Part shown: one piece after another, positions 10,791 to 20,839 of the stretch | How the letters are laid out: the number at the start of each line of letters is the position of its first letter | Numbering within the stretch: position 1 is the stretch's first letter | NCBI GenBank assembly: GCA_032622095.1 | Contig: CP136067.1 | Span: 125,337,030 to 125,401,029 of the forward strand | Source of the DNA: Siphonodentalium dalli | Taxonomy: Eukaryota; Mollusca; Scaphopoda; Gadilida; Siphonodentaliidae | DNA: 64,000 nt | Reading direction: 5' to 3' | Program-made: the position numbers and the translations under genes | The notes under the pieces: generated by a model | Database searches by the model: none | What the model saw: the letters and a program-made list of their open reading frames with translations, nothing else | Told to the model about the DNA's origin: nothing

Positions 10791-10795
10791 ATATG

Positions 10796-11180
10796 TATGG
10801 GAGGCCAACTTCACATTTAATACTTAATTGCGCTTAAGCGCGCAATATTAATATTGCGCTTAAGTGCAATTCATGGTTATATGTACATGTAACCAAACAC
10901 CCCTGGTGAATAAATAGGTTTATCCACAACTTAACCTTAACTCCTATTGACATATCGCATCTTGGTTCATTGATTTGGATGGGTAGGGAGCTAGCCCAAC
11001 TTCTTTATCAAAATGGCTGACTCGCAATAGTATCACCTTCTGTTTTAGTTGGAGCGACTCGTGATTGCATTATATTATCTTCGGTATATATTAGTTGGGG
11101 CTACTTGCAATAGCATTTCTTTCTGTATTAGTCGGGGCGACTTTGATTTTCTTCAATTTTCGAGTATACAGGCACACCAT
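10796..11180 (+). repeat. 385-bp tandem duplication, copy 1
   Basis: Begins TATGGGAGGCCAACTTCAC, passes through a palindromic TTGCGCTTAAGCGC cluster (10829-10873), then a unique 230-bp stretch with ACACCCCTGGTGAATAAA and GGGAGCTAGCCCAACTTC. The same order restarts at 11181. The shared stretch is nearly identical by eye, implying a recent duplication. Confidence 0.88.
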
Positions 11181-11266
11181 TATGGGAGGCCAAATTCACA
11201 TTTAATAATTAATTAATTGCGTTCAATTGCACTTAAGCCTGCTTAAGCGCAAATAATTACGCTTAA

Positions 11267-11786
11267 AGATGGATTATCTCTTTAAATAACAAATTTTAAA
11301 TAGTTGCGTGGGTATAAAATAATAGATATGAACTGAAGACCTATGTCCGGAAAAGCTTCTATCAATTAATATTAATTTTATTTCGAATATTAAATCGGGC
11401 CCATTTATGTTACTATTTTTAGAACCGACCATTCGGATGAGACCATATTGCGATATAGAGCACTGGGCTGTTCCTACGGCTACGCAACGAATGTCAAATG
11501 TCACAGATTGGTTGTTTGTACTGTTTTGTTCCACAGATATAAGCGATAATGAGTATAATTAACGTTTATTTGTGACAAAATTGCACAATATAATTTCTGG
11601 TCTCTGTTAACAGTAACCAATATTGTACGTTAGCTAAACAAACACACCTTTTTAGACCAGAAAATATTCGAAATAAAATTAATATTAATCGATAGAAACA
11701 TTTCCGGACAGGAGTCTTCGATTCAGATCTAATATTTTATACCCCGGTAACTATATAATACATGTTTACAAAGAGATAATCCACCT
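11267..11786. mobile_element. TTAA-flanked MITE, family P2, copy 1
   Basis: Left terminus AGATGGATTATCTCTTT and its inverted match AAAGAGATAATCCACCT at the right are bounded by TTAA at 11263-11266 and 11787-11790. Subterminal inverted words include CTATGTCCGGAA/TTTCCGGACAGG. It sits inside a TTGCGCTTAAGCGC-type palindrome cluster. A second, end-eroded copy is at 31349-31689. Non-coding. Confidence 0.85.
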
Positions 11787-11875
11787 TTAAGCGCAATTAA
11801 TTTCGCTTAATGCCTTAAGTGTAATTATTTGCGCTTAAACGCAATCAATTGTGCTTAAGCGCAATTCATGGTTAT
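11787..11875. repeat. cluster of GCTTAAGC palindromes
   Basis: TTAAGCGCAATTAATTTCGC, TTGCGCTTAAACGCAA and TGTGCTTAAGCGCAATTC follow one another. Each is a perfect or near palindrome centred on TTAA. Confidence 0.8.
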
Positions 11876-12147
11876 ATGTAACTAAACACCCCTGGTGAAT
11901 AAATAGGTTTATCCACAACTTAACTTTAACTCCTATTCAGTGACATATCGCATCTTGGTTTCATTGATTTGGATGGGTAGGGAGCTAGCCCAACTTCTTT
12001 ATCAAAATGGCTGACTCGCAATAGTATCACCTTCTGTTTTAGTTGGAGCGACTCGTGATCGCATTATATTATCTTCGGTATATTTGCGCTTAAACTAAAA
12101 AAGAAATAGAATCTATGTGAACAAATTTCTATACAAATTTGATAATA

Positions 12148-12236
12148 AAGAAATCTCCACAGAAGATGAGGCCTAATCAGAATGAGGTCCCCAGAGGGTG
12201 AATTTAGTTATGCTGGGCTGTTATGCGGGATAACAA
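12148..12236 (+). repeat. fragment of palindromic MITE family M3
   Basis: AGAAGATGAGGCCTAATC is followed by AATGAGGTCCCCAGAGGG and GTGAATTTAGTTATGC. The same succession occurs at 49199-49270, and the second half forms the left arm of the hairpin at 14590-14741. Truncated copy. Confidence 0.7.
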
Positions 12237-12239
12237 TAA

Positions 12240-13184
12240 ACGAAGAGCACTTGTTATCAGCTCAGAACATATATGGGAAAATTTGCACACAGAGGTAAGT
12301 TGAGGGAGTGCCATGAGATAGGTGTCATTGACCTCAGATGAATTAAAGGGGCACTAATAATTACAAATAAAGAGCGTTTATTATCAGCTTAAAGTGAGAA
12401 ACTAAGGGAATGTGCTAAATTCCATATTTTCTGGTCAAGTATTTTAATAGCTATAGAAATATGAAATAAATTGAAATATGTATGCTCTAATTTTCTCATA
12501 TTAACTGTTAGTATACTAGATTGAACAAATTGTAAAATAATTGCAAAAAATTGTTGAAGAAAATTTGGGCATTTTTGTCTATTTTAAAAGTTTTGGTGCA
12601 CATGAAATAGAAAAAAACAACCGGTGTTTAATGTGCAAAATTATTTGAACTTTCCTCTTACAACACTTTAGTTTGATAAAATATCATCACAATGTGTTTG
12701 GGTTTGGAAATTCCCTCACTTTGTTTAATCTAGTATACTTAAAATGTTACAAGAAAAGCAGGGCATATGGATATCATTTATTGATTTACATGATCTCAAA
12801 TATGGCATTTCATCACACAAGTTCTATTTCATTGGCAAATTGGGCTAAGTCCATACCATGGAACACACATTTTGTCTTCATGTTTTTGCACAATCTGGTC
12901 AGAAAATTACTAAAACAACAAATTAACCCTTCATGTTTTTGCACAATCTAGTCAGAAAATTACTAAAACAATGATTAGCCCTTCATTTTATCTAGTTCTT
13001 GGAATACTTGAACATTGCAAAGTTTTGTTCTGTAATCAGTAAAAGTAAGATCTACAAAACAGACTTGCAATTGGAAGGATTTGTGAATTTGATTCTTGTT
13101 GACTTTTAGTATGTTGTTTATATTAGATTTATATACTTATTTCTGTATGGAAAAAATACTCTGATCATCTTCAGACGTGGCGAC
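12240..13184. other. no gene seen
   Basis: AT-rich. A 92-codon frame at 12673-12951 lacks known motifs. A short local duplication of TTCATGTTTTTGCACAATCT near 12878-12975 is the only structure noticed. Confidence 0.5.
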
Positions 13185-13970
13185 ATGGGGGGGGGGGGGG
13201 GTAAAAAATTTCAACAGTTGGAAATTTCATACCTGCCAAAACATTAGGTGGAAATTTCACACCAACACTTGGTTGAATATGTTCTTGTATTTTGATTTTC
13301 AAACAATTTATTCAGGGAATTAATTGTTTTTGGACCAATATTTGAATATTTTACTATTTTTTGTCAAAATTTTGGACTGAAATTGTCATCAGTTGGATAT
13401 ATTCCAACCTTAGGGGGGGGGGGGTGACAGGTTGGAAATTGCCAACACTTGGAAACCTTGTGTCCTGGTCCCTCTCCCGTGGCCAGTCAAAAACTGCTAG
13501 TTAATTTAAGAAAACAATATTGTCATACATTTGGTTAAAATTGTCATTGGAATTGTCATCAGTTGGAAATTTTCCAACCTATGTGGGGGTGTCAGGTTTG
13601 AAATTTCCAACTCTAGGAAGGCTTGAGGCTAGTCTAGATGCTAAGATTTGCAATTTTCTTGTTCAGATTTTAAAAATTTCACACGCCGCGCCCTTGTGGA
13701 TTATTTCGAAATGGTCATCAATTGGGGAATTTCCCAACCTGAGGTGGTCTATGAGGTTTGAAATTACCAACACTATAGGAAAGTGTCAGTTGAGGCCAGT
13801 CTAGATGCTAGGATTTGTGATTTTCCTGAAAAGTTTTCAAAATTTTCTCACACTGGGCCAAACAACCATGGTCAGCCCGGTGTGTCCTGGTCTCTTGCCC
13901 ATAGCCGTGTGCATTTGTCTGGAGTTAGACCACTAGATGTTAGGATTTATGCAATTTTTCGAGTTAAAAT
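13185..13970 (+). repeat. degenerate tandem repeats with poly-G runs
   Basis: CATCAGTTGGAAATTTTCC, then CAGGTTTGAAATTTCCAAC and CTAGTCTAGATGCTAGGAT, recur in about three to four diverged units of 160-190 bp. G runs lie at about 13188-13202 and 13409-13420. Short frames here are by-products of the repeat. Confidence 0.75.
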
Positions 13971-13971
13971 A

Positions 13972-14130
13972 TCTGAATGTTCTCATACCGGGAATATAGA
14001 ACCATGGTTTATGAAAATATAGGATATTGGCCTGAGCGGTGAGGTGCAAGGGTGGGAGGGGGTGAAAATGGAATTATGCAGAACTTGTGTTTGGTATGAT
14101 TCTGATTCAAGGGGAGGGGTGCAGTTGGAA
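13972..14130 (+). repeat. dispersed repeat, copy 2 of 2400-2580
   Basis: CATACCGGGAATATAGAACC, ATGGTTTATGA, GGCCTGAGCGGTGAGG and GGAATTATGCAG match 2400-2580 in the same order. Confidence 0.7.
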
Positions 14131-14440
14131 TTTCCCAAGGTGGACACCCCCAACGGAGACCCTCTAGCCATGTCCCTGCTGTTACCCACATAAATTTGGA
14201 ATAACAAGAGGGGTGACAGTGACTCCTGAGTACTGGTTAAGAATATATAGTATACAAGTCAAGGTTATTTCACACTATTAAATGTGATAATATTCGCAGA
14301 ATTGTTGCAGTACTGTTCATAAACTTCAAACACATCAAGATGTATGCAACTGAATTACATCAAAATATCTTATTTTGACTAGCAGATCATAATTTGTTTT
14401 AACAATTTGATGCTATACAAGCTGTGCATACCAGAATGTT

Positions 14441-14455
14441 GGGGGGGGGGGGGGT
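14441..14455. repeat. poly-G tract
   Basis: Uninterrupted run of about 13 G in AT-rich DNA; potential G-quadruplex or replication-slippage site. Confidence 0.9.
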
Positions 14456-14589
14456 AACACCCTCACTACTTCCAGACATCATTCTCAATCAGATATATCT
14501 TACAGTTCCAGAATATCTGGTACACAGAAATCACCTCCAGATATCTATAATTAGTACTACACATGTAGTTATAATTAGTACTAGTCATG

Positions 14590-14741
14590 CCTTGAAATAG
14601 GGTGTCTGTCATTTGCAGAATGAGGTCCCCAGAGGGTGAATTTAGTGATGCTACCCCGCATAGCGGGCTAGCATCACCAAATTCACTCTCTGGGAACCTC
14701 ATTCTGCTGAGGTGCAAATGACAGACACCCTATTTCAAGGC
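14590..14741. mobile_element. palindromic MITE (family M3), complete hairpin
   Basis: The left arm CCTTGAAATAGGGTGTCTGT, CATTTGCAGAATGAGG, CCCCAGAGGGTGAATTTAG is followed by the palindromic centre CCCGCATAGCGGG and the complementary right arm, with one short insertion (about 7 bp) in the right arm. Outside the arms, TACTAGT words flank both sides. No coding capacity. Relatives: 12148-12236 and 49125-49340. Confidence 0.85.
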
Positions 14742-14759
14742 TTGGTACTAGTATTCAGC

Positions 14760-16000
14760 ATCAATTATATATACTTATCTCAATGCTTTTGTTAAGGAAA
14801 TGAGAAATAAATGAATTGAATTGGAGCCTGGGGTCAGATGAGGAAGGGGTAGGGATAGCACAACTGATGACCTCGTGGAGAGATTGATTCAAGAAGACTG
14901 ATTTTCAAATTGATTTATTGTGGTACTTACTATGAATTTTTACTAAATGAATCATACTATAGTCAGTTGGTTAGTACCTGTACCTACTTTTGAATAATTT
15001 TTCAAAAGTATGTAATTAAATGAAATATGAATTCAAAATATGTCTATAACTGATCTGACCACAATTGACTCTTACTAGCTGTGGCAGGCTTGAAATTGAA
15101 TCCTGGATTGAGACTACTATGATGGAAATCATGGGAATGAGAACTGATATTTTGAATCTGAAGTCAATCGCACAGGAATATTCTCAAATCTCAATAGCAA
15201 TTTTTATGGAATTTTTAATTTTTAAATGGAATGAAATCATATATTATAATTATCAATTTAATGGCCAAATTTATATATTGCTGTGTGCCAAACCTCAGCT
15301 TCTGGCAGGATTTATTGTAGGTCAATATGACAGCTTTCACAGGTTGTTGTAGAAGGGTAGGAACTACCGGCCTTCATGACTGAACTAGATTTATTGTCGA
15401 ATGTTTGGGAATGGCTAAGCCTCTAATACTAGTAACAGCCTTGAGCTACAGCTATGTATTAATAAATTACTTGAATACACCTTCGGCTTCCACATTAGGG
15501 TTATTTATTTCATGCCACATGATACTTGAAAAAATTCAAATTAGTCATTTTAAATTTACTAGAGCCAGTACTTGGCAGTAGTGGTATACACTATACTGCC
15601 TACTGGTAGTAACTGTTGAGTGTTGTGGTGCTTGTGCATCCATAAATTCATAATTCCATTGAAATTTAATCTGTACTCCAGTTAGACTTAAGTTAAGTCC
15701 AGTTCAGTCCAAAATCCTAATTGTACTGTGCAATTCCACTGTGGTTGGTACAATACTACATTTCATGCTGTTGCTATCCAGACATATCCACACTGTTGTT
15801 GTTGTTGTTGAATTTGTGTCTTCGTACTCGTAGTCACTTGCAGTTGATAATATTAGATCACTTGTGTTGTGGTTTTCTTCGTGTGAGAATCTTCCTGGCG
15901 TATAATCAGTATGTGTGTGTGTTTAATCTCCGATGTTCCAAAATCTTCTAGTTGAGAACCGAGTGTTGCCGCTGACAAAACAATGACAACAATGTGAATG
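14760..16000. other. no gene seen
   Basis: A 95-codon frame at 15065-15352 and a 76-codon one at 15721-15951 have no recognisable domains. A (TTG)n stretch lies near 15795. Confidence 0.5.
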
Positions 16001-16061
16001 TCAACATCACCTTCAGGCTTCACCACTCACGATTCACCGTCAGTGTCACCCGAACTTCGAT

Positions 16062-16454
16062 TCAAATCGAGTTTTTAACCAGTTTTTTCCAGGCAATAGT
16101 CGTTGAATTCATATGGAAGGATGTAACGTTCCCACTCAACACCACATCCATTTTCCCTAAACTCCGATAATCGTATTCAAATGCGTGTTCTAACCAATTA
16201 AGTTTGAATTCAGCTAGAGAAAAAACTTTGTTCGCGTCATTTTTTATAAGTACGCAAAAGTAATTATAGCGCATGCGCGAAACGTAAATTTTACTTCCGT
16301 CGTATAAGGTGTGTCCGTCAGTCTTTTCCCACGCGGACATGTTTTTTTGTATGTGTGCGTACTGATACAAACTTATCAAGCATTCTTTCGCTCGTTGTGA
16401 ATAGAAATACATGATATACAAGCCATTATCAATAACATGATTTGATTGGTTCAC
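16062..16454 (-). CDS. uncharacterised 130-codon frame in a dispersed repeat
   Basis: ATG at 16454, stop at 16062. The product is mixed polar and aromatic with no signal peptide, membrane helix or domain I recognise. Its middle (residues about 39-56, reading MSAWEKTDGHTLYDGSKI) is shared with the repeat at 9557-9665, where the same residues are encoded before a frame break. Sharing of a peptide by two dispersed copies suggests a fragment of a coding repeat, not a host gene. No promoter or splice evidence can be given. Function unknown. Confidence 0.25.
   Translation of the reverse strand: MNQSNHVIDNGLYIMYFYSQRAKECLISLYQYAHIQKNMSAWEKTDGHTLYDGSKIYVSRMRYNYFCVLIKNDANKVFSLAEFKLNWLEHAFEYDYRSLGKMDVVLSGNVTSFHMNSTTIAWKKLVKNSI
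16250..16350 (-). repeat. dispersed repeat, copy 2 of 9557-9665
   Basis: Minus-strand match of the 9.6-kb repeat (GACTGACGGACACACCTTA, TACGACGGAAGTAA, GCGCATGCGCTA). Confidence 0.6.
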
Positions 16455-16459
16455 ACCAT

Positions 16460-17170
16460 CAATGAATCAAATGGCTTAAAATAGTTAATATCTTTGGAAC
16501 TATATTATGTCTCGACCCATGCCTCATCACCCAATATTTGATTTGGGACACACTAAAGTTGTATGAATCTATGATGAATTCGATTTATTTAAAAGGACTC
16601 TGCGATCTATCAATCTATCGGAACTTATAGTTTTCGTTTGTCGGCTTTGCACTTTGAGAATATTCCATCCAACTTTTAGGCGGAAACACCGATAGAAAAT
16701 TGAAGAAAATATCTAAACACCCAGTGGGGCCTCTAAAATCCTCTTTCGGGGCAAATATTTTTAATATTTTTATAAAATATGTAAACAAAATTTGTTCATG
16801 CAATTTGATTATTTCACTTTTTGTTAAACTTCAGTGCTCAGATTCACAATTTGTAATATCTTTGGCTTGTATTAAAGACATTATTTGCCCATATATAATG
16901 AAGTACATGTAAAACTAACATGTGCCGACAAGAATTATTTATCAAAGTTTTCGCTCTTGGTCATTTTGATAAATTACACTAGCTTCGCTGCCGATCGAGG
17001 CTGATCGAGGTGGGAATTAATCAAAACAAAATGGCGGCCGTTGCCAACAATAGAATTTTGGACTCCGCTGACCCTGGCTGACCCTTCAGTTATGAATAAA
17101 TTATCCATTTTAGGTAATTTTATCTATGTTTAGATTGGCCGAAAAAGTCGATTAGTATATCTCATATTCG
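16460..17170. other. no gene seen
   Basis: Overlapping frames at 16615-16803 (minus) and 16700-16912 (plus) are opposite-strand shadows of one AT-rich stretch. No repeat assigned. Confidence 0.5.
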
Positions 17171-17175
17171 CATAC

Positions 17176-17232
17176 GTATACCCTGGTCGCTTCGCTTCCG
17201 CGGCTTCGCCGCGGGAGAGCGGGCGCTATAAT
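17176..17232. repeat. GC-rich imperfect palindrome
   Basis: GCTTCCGCGGCTTCGCCGCG is followed by GGAGAGCGGGCGC. The core CCGCGGC/GCCGCGG can form a stem. Strong composition contrast with the flanks. Confidence 0.6.
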
Positions 17233-17282
17233 CTGGGCAGTTATTTAGACAAAAACAGTGGATTTTAAAATATTTGAGAAGT

Positions 17283-17465
17283 TGAAACTATTATTTTATT
17301 TTCTGTACATTTCGGTAGCAAGAAATGCCAGAAAAATTATAAATTTCACACAACACGCCAATCGCAATATAGCTTATTGTCTTGGCTCTATGAGAGGAAG
17401 CTTCAATTATATAATTATGTGGAGTTAGTTTTTAATTGCATAACCACATTAAATCCCTATTATAT
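17283..17465 (-). pseudogene. possible CD225-like exon relic, copy 1
   Basis: On the minus strand this stretch aligns with 61862-62040. With one frame adjustment it encodes EASSHRAKTISYIAIGVLCE then IYNFSGISCYR. A small-residue AS..RAK segment followed by a hydrophobic IxIGV helix resembles the C-terminal half of CD225 (dispanin/IFITM-type) membrane proteins; this is my reading by eye and is tentative. Stops and a 1-base shift upstream show decay. It could equally be an exon of an unknown mobile element. Confidence 0.3.
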
Positions 17466-17528
17466 CATTAACAAGAAATTCAATTGAGGAAAAACACCCA
17501 CTGTCTTGAGTGGTATTGATAAGCTATT

Positions 17529-17545
17529 GGGGGGGGGGGGGGGGT
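17529..17545. repeat. poly-G tract
   Basis: Uninterrupted run of about 15 G. Confidence 0.9.
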
Positions 17546-17549
17546 CTAC

Positions 17550-17869
17550 AACTTCGCATGCAAAATAACATGAATGACACCAACAGCTTAAATGTGGGAA
17601 TAACCCACCATATATGGTAGATATTCAACCAGGCTGTGCTTAAGTTTCTCAATTGATGACTGATGTACATATACAGTTCACACAAATAGTAATAACAATT
17701 AACGTTATGATTTTGAAACTAACCATGGTAGAATATTGACGGTAAGGTGGTATTAACTACTACGAGCACTATTACTAATAATAGTACTATTCTATTATAA
17801 TATATGTGGGCATGATGTATGGAAATATTAAAGGACAAACCAATAGTTACAATACAATTATAATTTTTT
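17550..17869. other. no gene seen
   Basis: AT-rich, no conserved structure found. Confidence 0.5.
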
Positions 17870-18320
17870 TTAAATTAAGCGCAAGAAGAGCTAATTGTGC
17901 TTAAGCACAATAAGGGATATTCCTTATTGCGCTTATAAGCTCAATAAGGGAATAAGGGAATCTCTATTGTGCTTAAGCGCAATAAGGAAATATTTAATTG
18001 CGCTTAAGTACAATGAAGAATATTCAAATTGCGCTGATAAAGCCCAATAATGAATCTCTTAATAAGGAATAATATATTATATATAGTACATAAACTCCTT
18101 ATAATTCAGGTGGTGTAGTCCATCTCCATGGCACAATGGGTGGAACAAATATAGGATTATTCTACTATTTGCAGAAGGGTGATCTAATGAGAGATATATT
18201 AATTGTGTTTAAGTGCAATGGGAAGTAATTGCGGTTAAGCTTAATAAGGAAAGTCTTATTGCATTCTCATTGGCTTAAGCGCAATTAGAGATTCCTTAAG
18301 TTATTGCGGTTAATCGAAAT
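17870..18320. repeat. array of TTGCGCTTAAGCGCAA-type palindromes
   Basis: At least eight imperfect palindromes of the form ATTGYGCTTAAGYRCAAT are separated by AAGGGATATTCC-like spacers. Examples are GTGCTTAAGCACAA, TTGTGCTTAAGCGCAA and TTGCGCTTAAGTACAA. Each is centred on TTAA. The same palindrome occurs at 10829-10873, 11213-11264 and 11787-11872. Non-coding. Confidence 0.85.
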
Positions 18321-18640
18321 TGTCTATTAAATGTCAATTTTGATTCCCATAGAGATCATCAATGATGTCTATGTGCAAGGGACCCACGCCAATCTTCTCT
18401 GTTGGGATTCCAATTGTTGGCTTATTAAAGATGCACATATGCTGAAGATACAGTCGCGCGCAAAACGCGCTCCCGTACATGTATGTCGAGTTTTGGCCCC
18501 CAGTGAATTAAAATGTCATTGAAATAATCGGTTTCTCCCCATAAACATCCATATATTCAAAATACATGTTTTTGGAGCAGAATTAGGTACCGGGTAGTCC
18601 ACATTTGACGCCATCATGGAATTTAATTTTTGTGTTTAAT
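18321..18640. other. no gene seen
   Basis: No recognisable feature besides a 63-codon frame without motifs. Confidence 0.5.
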
Positions 18641-18647
18641 TTTCAGA

Positions 18648-18915
18648 CATATTTATTAGTTATGTGGATGGAGTTATCATTAATCTCACATCCTTATATT
18701 GGTTATGCGGATGGGTTATCATTAAACCTCACATCCTTATATTGGTTATGTGGATGGTGTTATCATAAAACTTCACATCCTTATATTGCAGGTTATGCAG
18801 ATGGAGTTATAATTAAACCTCACATCATTACATTGGTTATTTAAATAGAGTTATCATTATACCTCACATCCTTATATTGGTTATTTAGATGGAGTTATCA
18901 TTATACCTCACATCA
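18648..18915 (+). repeat. 45-bp minisatellite, about 6 copies
   Basis: Units of TTATGTGGATGGAGTTATCA and TTAAACCTCACATCCTTATA succeed each other about six times with small length changes (44-49 bp). Confidence 0.9.
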
Positions 18916-19535
18916 GTGTGTTGGGGATTTTGGACCTTGACTTGGGACATTTGGTTTTGGTGAGTTTGAAGCCTGTTTACATTTCGAAATGTTGTCAGTT
19001 TTGTATCGTCTGCAGCGGAACTCGGCATGTTGAAGCAAAAGTTACAAGGCATTGCACCGTTATGATTTTGGCATTGTTGAACAGAAGAGAAATACAGAAT
19101 ACAAATCAGTACCAAATGATAAAATGTATATGTAACGAGTCTATAATACAAATGAATAACTTGGGGATGGGTGGGCGATACGGGGAAATATGGGTTGATA
19201 CCGATCTGGCTTGGGGCAATTACTTGTGAATGTAATTAATTACAATTACAATTACTTCAACATTTTTCAATTACAATTACAATTCCCATTACATCTATTT
19301 CACAATGTAATTAATTACAATTACAATTACTTTGAAATGTAATTCAATTACAATTACAATTATATTTCAGCACATCATTGAAGTAGGAACACTTTTTATT
19401 TATATAAACTCTATTTGATAACAAAACATAAATTTAATACAAGCAAGATGAAATACACAGTGAAGCACACTTGGTACAGAGCAGCCAATGTACTGAGTCC
19501 AGTATAGGTGTTCGTATAACTGAGCGAATCATGAT

Positions 19536-19755
19536 TTATAGCTGGCAATTCCAGCGTGTTGCATTGGCAGCTTGTAGTCGGGGTTGATCTTCTAGAAATT
19601 GGAATGATATCAGAGATTTATGAACTTTGCTAACTATCTTCAATGCTTTGGCATTCTTGACCGATGTTTTTCCATACTGAAAGATCCTAGTAGGTTGTTG
19701 ATCAATTGCTGATGGTGCTTGTGTGACTGGATTCATAGACATCTTGATGCTTTCG
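19536..19755 (-). pseudogene. hAT transposase exon 2 remnant (TRWN motif)
   Basis: The acceptor TTTCATTTTATAG precedes position 19755. The first codons read RKHQDVYE in phase with exon 1, then a stop appears after about 17 codons. Another frame over the same exon encodes SKVHKS, LQAANATRWNCQL, the LQ-N-TRWNS signature found before the catalytic region in hAT transposases. So an internal deletion or frameshift joined the BED end to a downstream segment. Cannot encode active transposase. Confidence 0.65.
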
Positions 19756-20132
19756 CTATAAAATGAAAATAATAGAGTATTTTAGTAACACACATGTATC
19801 CATCATTTAATTATTAAGGGAATAAGACTATCTCAGTAAGTCAGGCACACAGCCAGGCCAATTGTAAAGGACAATGAGATAATCAACACTCTGATTGTTA
19901 ATTAGAGTCATAAACTTAATTATCCTTTGTGGCCGCCAGCTTACTGGTAACACAATACCTCCACTAGACAGTGCTAATTGGGGGATTATTGAGGCAGATA
20001 TATTTCCCCACTTTGTCATTCAGTTGCAAATTAGAAGGGACAAGAAACAATGCATATACCAATACCACCATATGACTGAAGTTATATGTCAATGGAATTA
20101 AACAAAACTAATACATATAAATGGAAACTTAC
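19756..20132 (-). other. intron of the hAT remnant
   Basis: GTAAGT donor and a polypyrimidine-rich TTTCATTTTATAG acceptor bound this 377-bp segment on the minus strand. Confidence 0.55.
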
Positions 20133-20279
20133 CTTCAGATGTGTCACAAAATTGGAGGTAACTTTTTTGGAACTGGATATTGTAGTTGGGCAAAGTTTGC
20201 ACTTCGCTTTCATAGGACACGATGTGTCTTTCTGCAAATTAAAATGCTGCCAGATTTTTTGTAGACATGTTGATAGCAT
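20133..20279 (-). pseudogene. hAT transposase exon 1 (BED zinc finger)
   Basis: From an internal ATG at 20279, the minus strand encodes KIWQHFNL, then CKLC and, about 20 residues later, THLK. That is the W-x2-F, Cys2 and first His of a BED finger. The exon ends in CTGAAG followed by GTAAGT, a perfect splice donor, at 20133/20132. The phase is 0 and exon 2 supplies RKH, completing the His pair. Expected role: DNA binding by the transposase at the (TGTAAT)-rich ends. Confidence 0.75.
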
Positions 20280-20839
20280 TAGCAATGGTTGGTGTGAATT
20301 TCTACCATAGCATATATACCATAACAGATGGAGATAATGAAACATGATCATAAGAGTGATATATTATAGTGATCTAATGTCAATTATTTGAAGTTGGTTT
20401 CTCTTTGTATTCATCAAAACAAGCCTTCTACCTCAAAGGTTAACCAATGCTTAAGCAAACAAACAGGAGGTGTCAACAGAAATCACCATTGAGACACAGT
20501 GGATAAAAACTCAGTGTTGTGACAACATAGTGATAGCCAGTCACCAGTCGTACACTTTGAAATTTGGAAAAAAAACATTTGAAGAAACCATTGGATGAAT
20601 CATGAAGGAGAACTTTGAGAAGAAACAAGTACCTGTGATTTTGAAGTAATTGAAATTAGACCCTAATTACAATTACAATTACATCCTAACCAATTACAAT
20701 TGCAATTACATGTAATTGAGAATAAACTCAATTACCAATTACATGCAATTACTTGAAAAAATGTAATTAATTACAATCAATTACAATTACAAATTACAAT
20801 TACCCCATCCCTGATACCGATATAGATGTGAAAAGCGAT

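Larger units (their letters stand above)
11181..12079 (+). repeat. 385-bp tandem duplication, copy 2, disrupted
   Basis: Repeats copy 1 from TATGGGAGGCC to the CTTCGGTATAT end, but carries extra TTAAGCGC words and the 520-bp TTAA MITE at 11267-11786. Copy 1 provides the uninterrupted comparison. Confidence 0.88.
19206..20813 (-). mobile_element. non-autonomous hAT element with 8-bp target duplication
   Basis: The direct repeat ATACCGAT lies at both borders (19198-19205, 20814-20821). The right terminus read inward is CAGGGATGGGGTAATTG; the left is CTGGCTTGGGGCAATTA, a degenerate match. Both subterminal regions are saturated with (TGTAAT)n words. The minus strand carries BED and TRWN-containing transposase pieces, but the catalytic core is deleted. 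Confidence 0.9.

Noticed and set aside
10796-12079. LTR retrotransposon with the 230-bp direct repeats as LTRs
   Set aside because: The interval is a simple tandem duplication with a MITE insertion; no TG/CA ends, primer site or gag-pol frame.
17870-18320. CRISPR-like array
   Set aside because: Palindromic units are irregularly spaced, spacers are themselves repetitive, and the context is eukaryotic.
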